The position numbers and the translations under genes are program-made. Below the pieces are notes generated by a model, which did no database searches, had not been told where the DNA came from, and saw only the letters and a list, made by a program, of their open reading frames with translations. A stretch of DNA of 64,000 nucleotides from an uncultured Oscillospiraceae bacterium (lineage in GTDB: Bacteria > Bacillota_A > Clostridia > Oscillospirales > Acutalibacteraceae): contig CAJUNS010000007.1 of the NCBI GenBank assembly GCA_910587995.1, positions 1 to 64,000 on the forward strand. Direction: 5' to 3'. Numbering within the stretch: position 1 is the first letter of the stretch; every line of letters begins with the position of its first letter. Positions 36,032-44,268 of this stretch are shown piece after piece.

Positions 36032-36068
36032 AAAAGACCGGCGGAATTCGCTCCGCCGGTCTTTTTTT
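36032..36068. terminator. Bidirectional terminator between asparaginase and the trefoil gene
   Basis: AAAAGACCGGCGGA pairs with TCCGCCGGTCTTTT around 6 bases and has T runs on both strands. It serves two convergent genes. Confidence 0.92.
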
Positions 36069-36078
36069 AGGGTAATCT

Positions 36079-36759
36079 TTAGGTTTTGTTGGCGGGCTTG
36101 CGGCCGCGCTTGGCGGGAGCCTTAGGGGCCTCCGCTTTAGGAGCCGCTTCCGCCTTGGGCTTGCGGCCGCGCTTGGCAGGAGCCTTTACCGGGGCTTCCA
36201 CCGGGGCCGCTGCCTGAGCCGCCGCTTTTTTGGTCCGGGGGGCTTTTGGCGCGGGAGCCTCAGCCGGGTCCGGCTCAGAGGATTTAGCGCTGTGGGTGCG
36301 GGTCTGGATGCCCTTGCGGGCAAACTCCGCCAGCTCTACCAGCTTCCACTGCTGGCCAAGGCCCTCCACGTCCTCCCAGATTTGAGTGGGAGCGCCATCG
36401 TCTTCCCGCATATCGACAATGTCCAGCACATTGCCGGACAGAGTGTTGACGATCTTCTTATAAGTTGCGGTGGCCCGCGCCAGCTTCCATACCTGGCTTT
36501 GGCCGTCCACATCCTCCCAAGTCTGAACCCAGGCTCCGGCCTCCGTGCTGCCGTGCATAACGTCCAGCACTTTGCCGCTGGCTTTATTCATCAGCTTTAC
36601 GCCTTCTTTTCCCTTCACCACGCTCCATACCTGGGCGTCCTCGCCAGAGGGCGCGGCCTGCACCACCACTTGCCCGTTGTCCAGACCGGTGCACTGCAGC
36701 GCTTTTCCGGTACGCCGGTTGACGATCAAGACCTCATCTTGCTTTTCCAATGCTGCCAT
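36079..36759 (-). CDS. Ricin-type beta-trefoil protein with AT-hook-like basic tail
   Basis: A 226-residue protein with no signal peptide. Residues 1-143 form three beta-trefoil repeats, each ending in a QxW motif (QVW, QVW, QQW) with a preceding sugar-pocket-like SGxVLD strand. The remainder is an Ala/Pro/Lys-rich disordered tail with two identical KRGRKP cores (each preceded by PA), like AT-hooks. Ricin folds bind glycans and KRGRKP-type tails bind AT-rich DNA; the combination in one cytosolic protein is unusual. A perfect consensus promoter suggests abundant expression. The function is unknown. Confidence 0.8.
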   Translation of the reverse strand: MAALEKQDEVLIVNRRTGKALQCTGLDNGQVVVQAAPSGEDAQVWSVVKGKEGVKLMNKASGKVLDVMHGSTEAGAWVQTWEDVDGQSQVWKLARATATYKKIVNTLSGNVLDIVDMREDDGAPTQIWEDVEGLGQQWKLVELAEFARKGIQTRTHSAKSSEPDPAEAPAPKAPRTKKAAAQAAAPVEAPVKAPAKRGRKPKAEAAPKAEAPKAPAKRGRKPANKT

Positions 36760-36825
36760 ACCATTACTTCCTTTCCATAGGCGTTATCCGCCAAGGCGTT
36801 TCCTCAATATCTCGATTATAAGGGT

Positions 36826-36854
36826 ATTATAGCCAATAACCTAATTTTTGTCAA
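36826..36854 (-). promoter_or_regulatory. Perfect consensus promoter of the trefoil gene
   Basis: TTGACA, 17 bases, TATAAT on the minus strand. This matches the long RNA promoter and predicts strong constitutive expression. Confidence 0.88.
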
Positions 36855-37018
36855 ATACAAAAGCCTGGGTCCGGTTCCCGTTTTTTCCCGAAAAACCGGG
36901 AGATTTGGGGAATTCCAGCTCCTGGGCCGGAGTTTTTTAGCAAAAATTCGCAGTTCTTTCAAAAGGGCGAGGCTAAAATTCGTAAGAAAAATATTTGAAT
37001 TTTTCGTTCATTCCGCTC

Positions 37019-37047
37019 TTGGAAAAGCTTTGAAATTGGTGTATACT
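37019..37047 (+). promoter_or_regulatory. Sigma-A promoter of the P-type ATPase operon
   Basis: TTGGAA, 17 bases, TATACT. The rest of the roughly 360-base divergent gap holds a CCCGTTTTTTCCCG...CGGGAG hairpin and no gene. Confidence 0.7.
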
Positions 37048-37119
37048 TAGGAAAAGCGCGGGGCCCGGGGCCGGTCTGGCCCGCTCCGCGGCCAGTTTTC
37101 GAAACAGAAAGGAGTTCCC

Positions 37120-39570
37120 ATGCCTTTGAAAAAAACTGCCACGCAACCGCCCGCCCAAACCCGGCCGGCCGCCCGTTTTTATCCCGACCCAGCCCAGGGC
37201 CTTATGCCCCAACAGGTGGAGCAGCGCATGGCCCAGGGCCTGCACAACGGCGACTCCGGCGTGAAGAGCAAAACCGAGGGCCAGATTATTTGGGAAAATG
37301 TCTTCACCTTTTTCAACCTTTTAAACTTCGCCCTGGCTCTGGCCGTTATTCTGGTGGGCTCCCCCCGCAGCGCCCTGTTTATGGGGGTCATCTTCTCCAA
37401 CATTGTCATTGGCTCCTTCCAGGGCATCCGCGCCAAGCGGACCATTGACAAGCTCTCTCTCATCTCCTCGCCCAAGGCCAATGTCATCCGGGGCGGCCAG
37501 CGCTTTACCATCCAGGTGGAGGACGTAGTTCTGGATGACATCCTTTTGCTGGAGTCCGGCAACCAGATCTGCTCCGACGCCATGGTGGCCAGCGGCGAGT
37601 GCGAGGTCAACGAGTCTCTGCTCACCGGCGAGGCGGACCCCATCCTCAAGCGGCCCGGGGACCAATTGCTCTCCGGCAGTTTTCTGGTCAGCGGCAGCTG
37701 CTGCGCCCAGGTGGAGCATGTGGGCCGGGAAAACTACGCCAACCAGATTACCGGCGGCGCCAAAACCGTAAAAAAGCGCAACTCCGAGATCATGAATTCC
37801 ATTGACTTTATTGTTAAGATTATCGGCTTTGCCATTCTGCCCATTGGCGGGCTGCTCTTTTGGAAGCAGTATTTCGTTTTGGGCGATACCTTCCAGAACT
37901 CTGTGGTCAGCACCGCCGCCGCCATGGTGGGCATGATCCCCGAAGGGTTGGTGCTGCTGATCAGCCTGGCCTTCGCGGTCAGCGTCATTAAGCTCTCCGC
38001 CCGGAAAACCCTCTGCCAGGATATGTACTGCGTGGAGACTCTGGCCCGGGTGGACGTGCTCTGCCTGGACAAAACCGGCACCATCACCGAGGGCAGCATG
38101 CAGGTGGACGAGATGATTCCCTTTGAGGGTTTTTCGGAGGAAGCCATGCGGGAGGCCCTTACGGCCCTGGTCAACAGCCTGCCGGACAGCAACCCCACCT
38201 TTCTGGCTTTAAAGGACCACCTGCCGGGGGCCAGCGCTTGGCGGGCGGGGGAGATTGTCCCCTTCTCTTCCGCCCGAAAATGGAGCGGGGCCTATTTTGC
38301 CAGGCAGGGCTGCTATGTAATGGGCGCGGGGGAGTTCATTCTGGGCTCCGCCTTTGGGGCCATCCAGGCGCAGGTGGAGAGTTATTCCCAAAAGGGCCAG
38401 CGGGTGCTGCTGCTGGCCCGGTCGGACCAGCCCTTTGACGGGAAAGAGCTGCCCAGCGGCCTGGCCAGCATGGGCTTGGTGCTGATCAGCGATAAAATCC
38501 GCCAGGAGGCCCCCCGGACCCTGCGCTACTTTGCGGACCAGGGGGTGGACTTAAAGGTCATCTCCGGCGACAACGCGGTGACCGTCTCCAACATTGCCCG
38601 CAAGGCCGGCCTGGAAAACGCCCACCGCTATGTAGACGCCACCACCCTGCGCACCGAGGAGGATATCCGCCGGGCCGTGCGGGAATACTCTGTGTTTGGG
38701 CGGGTGACGCCCCAGCAGAAGCTGGCCTTTGTGAAGGCGCTGAAGGAGGACGGCCATACGGTGGCCATGACCGGCGATGGGGTTAACGATGTGCTGGCCC
38801 TAAAGGAGGCGGACTGCTCCATTGCCATGGCCTCGGGCAGCGACGCGGCCCGCACGGTCTCCAATTTGGTGCTGCTGGATTCCAACTTTGCCTCCATGCC
38901 TGTGGTGGTCCAGGAGGGCCGGAGGTCCATCAACAATTTGCAGCGTTCCAGCTCGCTGTTTTTGGTAAAGACCATCTTCTCGGCCCTCATCGGCGTGCTG
39001 TTCATCTTCATCAACTATACCTACCCCTTTGAGCCCATTCAGCAGACGCTGATCAGCTCCCTGACCATTGGAGTGCCCTCCTTTATTCTGGCGCTGGAGC
39101 CCAACAACGACCGGCTGCGGGGCAAGTTCATCGGCAATGTAATCCGCATGTGCATTCCCGCGGCCTTAACCATGACCGCCAATATTGTGGCCCTGTGCGC
39201 CTTGGCAGGGCCCCTGGAGCTCACCAGTGCCGAGGCCTCCACCATGGCCGTGGTTATGACCGCCATGACGGGCTTTATTATGCTCTTCAAGGTCAGCGCT
39301 CCTTTCAACACCCTGCGGGGGCTGCTGTTTGGGGCCATGCTCTCCGCCTTTTTGCTGGCCTTCCTGTTCATGGGCCCCTTCTTCGCCTTAGTAGACATGA
39401 CTTTGCCCATGCTGGTGGCCCTGATGCCCCTTCTGCTGTTTGCCATTGTTTTCATGCTGGCGGCCCTGCATCTGGTGGACCATGTAATCGCCAACTCCCA
39501 AAGCCCTGTCTATCCGGGCCGGGTCCGGCAGAAAATGAGGAGGAAAAAGGCCAATGGAAAACACGGTTAA
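37120..39570 (+). CDS. Cation-transporting P-type ATPase
   Basis: An 816-residue inner-membrane pump: actuator domain with NESLLTGEADPI, the P-loop VLCLDKTGTITEG (phosphorylated Asp317), the VISGDNAVT hinge and the MTGDGVNDVLALKEAD motif. Transmembrane helix 4 has MIPEGL, as in Ca2+/Mg2+-type rather than heavy-metal pumps. There is no N-terminal metal-binding repeat. It resembles the CtpE-like/calcium group, but the ion is not certain. AAAGGAG lies before the ATG. It overlaps the next gene by 17 bases. Confidence 0.92.
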   Translation: MPLKKTATQPPAQTRPAARFYPDPAQGLMPQQVEQRMAQGLHNGDSGVKSKTEGQIIWENVFTFFNLLNFALALAVILVGSPRSALFMGVIFSNIVIGSFQGIRAKRTIDKLSLISSPKANVIRGGQRFTIQVEDVVLDDILLLESGNQICSDAMVASGECEVNESLLTGEADPILKRPGDQLLSGSFLVSGSCCAQVEHVGRENYANQITGGAKTVKKRNSEIMNSIDFIVKIIGFAILPIGGLLFWKQYFVLGDTFQNSVVSTAAAMVGMIPEGLVLLISLAFAVSVIKLSARKTLCQDMYCVETLARVDVLCLDKTGTITEGSMQVDEMIPFEGFSEEAMREALTALVNSLPDSNPTFLALKDHLPGASAWRAGEIVPFSSARKWSGAYFARQGCYVMGAGEFILGSAFGAIQAQVESYSQKGQRVLLLARSDQPFDGKELPSGLASMGLVLISDKIRQEAPRTLRYFADQGVDLKVISGDNAVTVSNIARKAGLENAHRYVDATTLRTEEDIRRAVREYSVFGRVTPQQKLAFVKALKEDGHTVAMTGDGVNDVLALKEADCSIAMASGSDAARTVSNLVLLDSNFASMPVVVQEGRRSINNLQRSSSLFLVKTIFSALIGVLFIFINYTYPFEPIQQTLISSLTIGVPSFILALEPNNDRLRGKFIGNVIRMCIPAALTMTANIVALCALAGPLELTSAEASTMAVVMTAMTGFIMLFKVSAPFNTLRGLLFGAMLSAFLLAFLFMGPFFALVDMTLPMLVALMPLLLFAIVFMLAALHLVDHVIANSQSPVYPGRVRQKMRRKKANGKHG

Positions 39571-39877
39571 ACTGGTGGTCTGCGCCGGGGCGGGAGTTTT
39601 TTCTCTTGCCCATCTTCTGGCCGCGGGCGTACAGGTTTTTCGTGGGCCCCGCCTCAGCCACATTGCCATGTCTTTGGGAGCCGTTGGCCTTCTCTGCGCC
39701 ATTTTGGCCTGCTTCCTGGGCTGGCGGCTGGACTGGCTGGCGGCGTTGGCCTCCTGTGGGCTCATCTGCGGGGCGGCGGTACAAAACGGAAGTGAGGCCG
39801 GAAGCGTTCATCTTTCTCACCACATCACCCGGGCCGCTTTTGCGCTGCTGTTGGTTCTGGGCTTTCTTCGCGTATAA
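39554..39877 (+). CDS. Small membrane protein downstream of the P-type ATPase
   Basis: 107 residues with about three or four hydrophobic helices and a histidine-containing loop (VHLSHHITR). It overlaps the ATPase gene end, has AGGAGGAAAAAGG before its ATG and is translated from the same operon. No family is recognised. A pump accessory or an unrelated membrane protein are both possible. Confidence 0.65.
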   Translation: MENTVKLVVCAGAGVFSLAHLLAAGVQVFRGPRLSHIAMSLGAVGLLCAILACFLGWRLDWLAALASCGLICGAAVQNGSEAGSVHLSHHITRAAFALLLVLGFLRV

Positions 39878-39889
39878 GGAGCGCGCGTT

Positions 39890-41044
39890 ATGCTTTCACG
39901 ATACAAAAAAAGCTATCTAGCTTATGTTTTGCTTTTCTTCGGCTACTATTTATGCTTCGCGTCCTTCAGCGCGGTTATGTCCGTCTATTTGACGGGCATT
40001 GGCATGTCCGACCAGGAGATGTCCCTGATTCTCTCGGCGGCGGGTATTTTCTCCTTTTTTGTGGCCCCATTGGCCGGTTACGCCAATGACCGGGCCAAAA
40101 ACCCCAAGGCCGTTACTGCGGTGATGATGGCCGCCATTGGGGGCTTGGGGCTGGTCTTCGGCCTGTGCCGGGGGCTCTGGCCGCTGTTTATTCTCAATGG
40201 CGTCATCATGTCCTTTGTCAACAGCATTACGCCCATCTGTGAGCGCATTGCGGGGGAGGGGCCCTTCCGCTATGGGGTGCTGCGGGTGTGGGGCACCTTT
40301 GGCTATGCCGCCGGAGCCCAGGTCTCTGGGCTGCTCATTGAAAAGCTGCCGGGCCAGGCCCTCTTCGCCTTTGCGGCCCTGGCCTGCCTGGTGTGCCTTG
40401 CGGGCCTTTTGGGGGTGGAGGTCCGTCCCGCCGCGCCCAAGGCCCAGGGGGAAAAGCCCCGGCTTTCCGCCCTGCTGGAAAGCCCCCAGTTCTTTTTGTT
40501 TCTGGCGGCGGCCTTTCTGTTCTCCGGCTGTTCCGGCGTCAACATGAACTATTGCCCCATGCTGCTGGACCAGATGGGGGTGTCCACCGGAGCGGTGGGC
40601 ACGGTGCTGTTTTTCAGCACTTTGGTAGAGATTCCCCTGATCCTCTTTTCCAACAAATTTATGGACCGGCTCTCTGGTAAAGTGCTGGCTGGGGCCTGCT
40701 TTTTGCTGGCGGTGTTTCAGTATGCGGTGTACGGGACAGCCCCTTGGGCCTGGGCTGTGGTAGGGGTTATGGTGGCCGTGAAGGCGGTGGCCTCTACGCT
40801 GTATATGATGCTCTGCTTAAAAATGGTCCGCAGCCTGATACCCCGTGGGCTGACCACCACCGGACTCGCGGTGGTGGCGGCAGTGAACAACCTGGCTGGC
40901 ATCGTGATGCAGAACTTGGCGGGCTTAACCGTCAGCCGCAGCAGCATTCCGGTGATGTACCTGTGCATGGGGGCTCTGTGCCTGCTGGGGCTGCTGCTGA
41001 CCTCTTTCCTGAGAGTCCGCAACGACGAGAACGTGTTCGGCTAA
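39890..41044 (+). CDS. MFS transporter, nucleoside/LacY-like group
   Basis: A 384-residue, 12-helix major facilitator with the cytosolic loop AGYANDRAKNPK between helices 2 and 3, and a central basic loop (about 190-205). The style resembles MFS_1-like/nucleoside or oligosaccharide symporters. The substrate is unknown. It starts 12 bases after the small membrane protein with AAGGAG before the ATG and ends at a strong terminator. Confidence 0.85.
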   Translation: MLSRYKKSYLAYVLLFFGYYLCFASFSAVMSVYLTGIGMSDQEMSLILSAAGIFSFFVAPLAGYANDRAKNPKAVTAVMMAAIGGLGLVFGLCRGLWPLFILNGVIMSFVNSITPICERIAGEGPFRYGVLRVWGTFGYAAGAQVSGLLIEKLPGQALFAFAALACLVCLAGLLGVEVRPAAPKAQGEKPRLSALLESPQFFLFLAAAFLFSGCSGVNMNYCPMLLDQMGVSTGAVGTVLFFSTLVEIPLILFSNKFMDRLSGKVLAGACFLLAVFQYAVYGTAPWAWAVVGVMVAVKAVASTLYMMLCLKMVRSLIPRGLTTTGLAVVAAVNNLAGIVMQNLAGLTVSRSSIPVMYLCMGALCLLGLLLTSFLRVRNDENVFG

Positions 41045-41090
41045 GGCCCCGTCCCCTGGGGCGGCGGACTTGTGCCAATCAAAGCAAAAG

Positions 41091-41128
41091 ACGCGCGGAA
41101 GAGAAAACCTCTCTCCCGCGCGTTTTTA
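41091..41128 (+). terminator. Terminator of the ATPase-MFS operon
   Basis: ACGCGCGG pairs with CCGCGCGT across a partly paired 17-base interior, then TTTTATT. It lies just before the end of the convergent flavodoxin gene. Confidence 0.85.
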
Positions 41129-41668
41129 TTATGAACCCATTGGCCATGTGCTTTCCCTGAGCAGCTCCAGCATAGGCTTTAGCAGCGCCCGGTCCGAGAT
41201 GTCATAGGAACCGGCAATGGCCTTTTGCATCTCCGCCTCTTCCGGGGTTTTGTCCGCTTTGTGATCCAAAAACCGCGCCAGGCCTTTCATCATGGCCCGG
41301 TCCAAAAAACCCATGCGCTCATAGCAGAGCCCAGCCTGAAAGTAGAAATGAGGGATAGCCGCCCGCTGTTCTTGGGTCAGGTTTTGCTCCCAAAACTGCT
41401 GGATGGTTTCCTGGGCGGTATTGGGCATGGCCCCGGTGACGAACAGCACCAGGCGTTGGGCCCCTGACTTTTCATAGGCGCTTAAAGCCTGCTTTAGGCC
41501 ATCGGCCCGGCCAGCGTGGGCGCGGGTGCCAAAGACGATGGTATGGTACCCCCGCATAGGGCTGCGGCCCCAGGGGGCAAGGGCACAGGCCAAGTCATCC
41601 GCGGCCCACTGCGCGTATTTTTGTGTAAAGCCGGTTTGCGATTTGTAAAGAATAAGGGTCCGGTTCAT
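41129..41668 (-). CDS. Flavodoxin-domain protein
   Basis: A 179-residue protein with a flavodoxin-type start TLILYKSQTGFTQKYA (FMN phosphate loop SQTGFT) and a later FGTRAHAGR segment for the isoalloxazine loop. It groups with flavodoxin_5-like proteins of Clostridia that transfer electrons or reduce quinones. It overlaps the tetR gene by 4 bases (ATGA) and is thus probably controlled by that repressor. Confidence 0.85.
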   Translation of the reverse strand: MNRTLILYKSQTGFTQKYAQWAADDLACALAPWGRSPMRGYHTIVFGTRAHAGRADGLKQALSAYEKSGAQRLVLFVTGAMPNTAQETIQQFWEQNLTQEQRAAIPHFYFQAGLCYERMGFLDRAMMKGLARFLDHKADKTPEEAEMQKAIAGSYDISDRALLKPMLELLRESTWPMGS

Positions 41669-42231
41669 GATTTTTCCTCCAAAATTTCTTTGAAAAAGGC
41701 CTGATAGGCAGCGTCCTGCTGGGCGAAAACTTCCTGGGAAGGGATGCCCGGGGAAGTGACCGCGAAAAGAGTGCCCAGCCCTAAGGTATAGATGAGCATG
41801 TGCATGTGCAGAGCCCGCGCTTTTTCAAGGGAAAGGCCCAGCGCCTGAGCAATGGACTGGGCGGTGCCGGGGGTGGCGGAACGGTCGTAGAGCTCTGACA
41901 GGGAGGAGACCCCCAGCCGGGGCTGAAAAATGAAAATGCGGAATAGGTGGGGCTCCTCCTGGGCCAGCTGCAAATAGGCCCGGCCCAGGGTGAGGAAGGG
42001 ATTTTGGGGGTCTACCCGCTGGGCGGCAAAGCGGCGGACAAAGGCATCGGCCCGGGCCACCACCTCTTGGCGCAGGCTGTGAATGTTTTGGCAGTAGCTG
42101 TAAAGGGGCTGAACAGAGCAGTGCAGAGCGCCGGCGATGTTTTTCACCATAACCTGCTCCAAGCCGCCGGAGCGGGCCAGAGCAAAGGCGGCGTCCACCA
42201 CCATTTCCTTTGTGATACGCTGTTTCGGCAT
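41665..42231 (-). CDS. TetR/AcrR-family repressor
   Basis: A 188-residue regulator: N-terminal helix-turn-helix (ITKEMVVDAAFALARSG, then ALHCSVQPLYSYCQNIHSL) and a helical ligand-binding half with a TetR_C-like core. The ATG of MPKQRITKE is preceded by GGAGG. An earlier ATG six codons upstream lies too near the transcription start. Two identical palindromes in its promoter region are the likely operators, so it probably represses itself and the flavodoxin gene. Confidence 0.9.
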   Translation of the reverse strand: MPKQRITKEMVVDAAFALARSGGLEQVMVKNIAGALHCSVQPLYSYCQNIHSLRQEVVARADAFVRRFAAQRVDPQNPFLTLGRAYLQLAQEEPHLFRIFIFQPRLGVSSLSELYDRSATPGTAQSIAQALGLSLEKARALHMHMLIYTLGLGTLFAVTSPGIPSQEVFAQQDAAYQAFFKEILEEKS

Positions 42232-42255
42232 GGGAACCTCCATGTACAATTTGTG

Positions 42256-42277
42256 TTATATAACCAGTATTATATAA
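42256..42277 (-). promoter_or_regulatory. Probable TetR operator
   Basis: Two copies of the self-complementary octamer TTATATAA with centres 14 bases apart lie at the predicted transcription start of the tetR operon, immediately downstream of a perfect promoter. The position is ideal for blocking promoter clearance. Confidence 0.65.
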
Positions 42278-42282
42278 TATGG

Positions 42283-42311
42283 ATTATACATCATGCGCGG
42301 GGCCTTGTCAA
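42283..42311 (-). promoter_or_regulatory. Perfect consensus promoter of the tetR-flavodoxin operon
   Basis: TTGACA, 17 bases, TATAAT on the minus strand. The -35 box abuts a shortened copy of the family B repeat and may derive from it. Confidence 0.88.
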
Positions 42312-42363
42312 CCCCAGAGAGGGGCGGGGGAACACGAAAAGCTCTCCGAAACGGACACCCCCG
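42312..42363 (-). repeat. Promoter-linked repeat family B, copy A (shortened)
   Basis: Read towards the tetR promoter it runs GGTGTCCGTTTCGGAGAGC, TGTTCCCCCGCCCC, then CTCTCTGGGG directly into TTGACA. The descending arm of the large palindrome and most of the CACAGA/TCTGTG part are missing compared with the other three copies. In these, TCTCTGTGGTTGGGACA stands where the -35 stands here. Confidence 0.8.
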
Positions 42364-42408
42364 AGGGGAGAAAGGAAGCCAAGTGAAAGCGCAGGTGGGA
42401 CTTTTCCC

Positions 42409-42441
42409 TAAAAAAAGAAAACCCCGGCGCGAAACCGGGGT
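42409..42441 (-). terminator. Terminator of the 42.5-43.1 kb gene
   Basis: On the minus strand ACCCCGG pairs with CCGGGGT around 7 bases, then TTTCTTTTTTT. Confidence 0.85.
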
Positions 42442-42475
42442 CCTCTCAAAACTCTGTTTTCCGTTTAAGTAGAGC

Positions 42476-43135
42476 TTACTTGCCGTCGCCGGGGTTGAAG
42501 TAGTTTTCGAACATCTTGTTTACCGCGTCAATGGTCTGACCGGCAATCTCCGGCAGGTCGCCGCCCCAAGCCTTACCAGCGGCTTTATAGCCCTTCTCCA
42601 CCGCAGCCTGCATTTCCTTCATTTTCTCCGGGTCATCGCCAGCCAAAGCCTGGGCCATCTTGAAGATGCGCTCAGAGGTCTGCTTGACGCCCCAGTATCC
42701 ATCCTCGGAAATAGCCTCCTGGGCGGCCTTTTTGGTCTCCATGTCCACATTCAGGTTGCCAGAGGAGAACATCCGCCAGAAGGAATCGTTCTGGGCGGTT
42801 TTGGCGGTAAAGCCCTGCTTGGAGAAAACGCCGGTCATCATGTCGATGAAGCGGTTCATCTGGTTGTCCAGGTCAGCCTTCAAGCTCTTGACCAAAGCGG
42901 CCCGGTCCTCGGCGCTCATTTTGTTAACGTTCTTGGCGTCCCCGCTGAGCTCCACATTGTCGGGCTTCTGCTCCACCTTTTCCTGGGAGGCCTGACCTTC
43001 AGCGGCCTGTGCTTCCGAAGCCTTTTTGGTGCTTTCCGCCTCGCTGGTCTTGCCAGCGCCGGTGGACTTTGTGGCGGGAATGGAATTGGAGACGGTTTGA
43101 TAACGGTTCAGTTTGGGATCAAATTCAAGTGCCAT
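42476..43135 (-). CDS. Uncharacterised Clostridia protein with disordered N-terminus
   Basis: A 219-residue soluble protein. The first 70 residues are Ser/Lys/Glu/Gln-rich and look disordered (KPDNVELSGDAKN marks the end). The remainder is mostly helical with a conserved-looking core ISEDGYWGVKQTSERIFKMAQALAGDDPEK seen in pieces. Proteins with this core occur widely in gut Clostridia, but I know of no established function. It is a single gene with a good AAGGAGG site before the ATG and its own terminator. Confidence 0.65.
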   Translation of the reverse strand: MALEFDPKLNRYQTVSNSIPATKSTGAGKTSEAESTKKASEAQAAEGQASQEKVEQKPDNVELSGDAKNVNKMSAEDRAALVKSLKADLDNQMNRFIDMMTGVFSKQGFTAKTAQNDSFWRMFSSGNLNVDMETKKAAQEAISEDGYWGVKQTSERIFKMAQALAGDDPEKMKEMQAAVEKGYKAAGKAWGGDLPEIAGQTIDAVNKMFENYFNPGDGK

Positions 43136-43269
43136 GGGATAAATTCCTCCTTACGTTTTCCAATGTCTCTATCTAGTATATCGGATAAAAATGGAAAAAC
43201 ATTACCCTTCCTCTGGGATTTCTCCGCATTTCTTATGCGGCTCCATCGGGGCGCCGCTTTGGCTCTTCC

Positions 43270-44220
43270 TTACCGGCTGTCCCGCTGGGCGGCGTCCATC
43301 AGCGCCGTAAAGACGCCTTGGCCCTGGGCGGGGGCGCTGCGGCCCCCATAGGTCCTGGCGGACAGCTGGTAAACGGGCAGCAGATAGCATGTTCCGTTTT
43401 CCGCCGCTCCGTCAAAGTAGTACCCTAACTGGCAGTCCGTAACCAGGGCCTCTCCCGCGCCCTCTGCTGTTGAGGCCGCGTTTTCCGGGTGGTTCAGCAG
43501 CTCCGCCACGGTCTGGTCCTGGGTTTTCAGCTTCACACTCCCGCTGGCTTTCACGGGCGCGGCTTGCTGGTATGCGCTTAGAGTTTCGCCCCCGTTGCCC
43601 AGAACCATCACAATCCGGTAGAGCCCGTATACCGGGCGGCCCTCCACGCTGGGATGGAACGCCACTTGGACCTCAAAGGCACGGCGTTGGTCCCCTTCTC
43701 CAGCGTAGCTGTAGGAGACGGTGGGTTCGCCCAAATCGCCTTCAAACAGTTGGTTTGCTTCGATGCTTTCCCGGACCAGCCGGACCGCCTCCTCTTCGCT
43801 GGGCAGCTGGGGGGCCGGGTTGGGCTCCTGGGTCCCGTTTGGGGTCACGGCCCACATGCCGTTTTGGGTGTTCAGAGAGACCGTCAGGTCCCGGTCCTCC
43901 AGGGTGAAGAATTCCTCGCCCAGGTCCGCGTTGTAGACAGAAGGGTAGGCGGTCAGGTCCTCAATGCCGAAAAGGCCCGCGATCTGTGCCAGCAGATCTT
44001 CCCGGCTGGCCGGCTCCAGCACGTAGACCGGCGCGCTTTCCTGCTGGGGGAAGGACAGGGACGGGTCCACGGAATAGGCGATGGCGTCCCCGCTGCCCTT
44101 TTGGGGCAGGCGCAGGGCGGGGATGGAAGCGGCGTTCTCCCGAATCAGGGTGAAACTGGTTAGGGTAAGGAGAAGAGCAGCAGCTCCGGCAAAAAGGACC
44201 AGCCTGTGTTTTTTTCGCAT
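43270..44220 (-). CDS. Uncharacterised exported or membrane-anchored protein
   Basis: A 316-residue protein with a basic start MRKKHR and one hydrophobic segment (about 6-24), either a signal peptide or an anchor; no lipobox is seen. The rest alternates beta-rich segments of about 70 residues, as in YycH/YycI- or PepSY-like extracellular modulators, but no family was firmly recognised. GGGAGG precedes the ATG. It is the third gene of the GH3 operon. Confidence 0.55.
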   Translation of the reverse strand: MRKKHRLVLFAGAAALLLTLTSFTLIRENAASIPALRLPQKGSGDAIAYSVDPSLSFPQQESAPVYVLEPASREDLLAQIAGLFGIEDLTAYPSVYNADLGEEFFTLEDRDLTVSLNTQNGMWAVTPNGTQEPNPAPQLPSEEEAVRLVRESIEANQLFEGDLGEPTVSYSYAGEGDQRRAFEVQVAFHPSVEGRPVYGLYRIVMVLGNGGETLSAYQQAAPVKASGSVKLKTQDQTVAELLNHPENAASTAEGAGEALVTDCQLGYYFDGAAENGTCYLLPVYQLSARTYGGRSAPAQGQGVFTALMDAAQRDSR

Positions 44221-44268
44221 TTCCGGCACCTCCCATTGTTTGGCCAAAGCGAAACCATCGTGCATACC

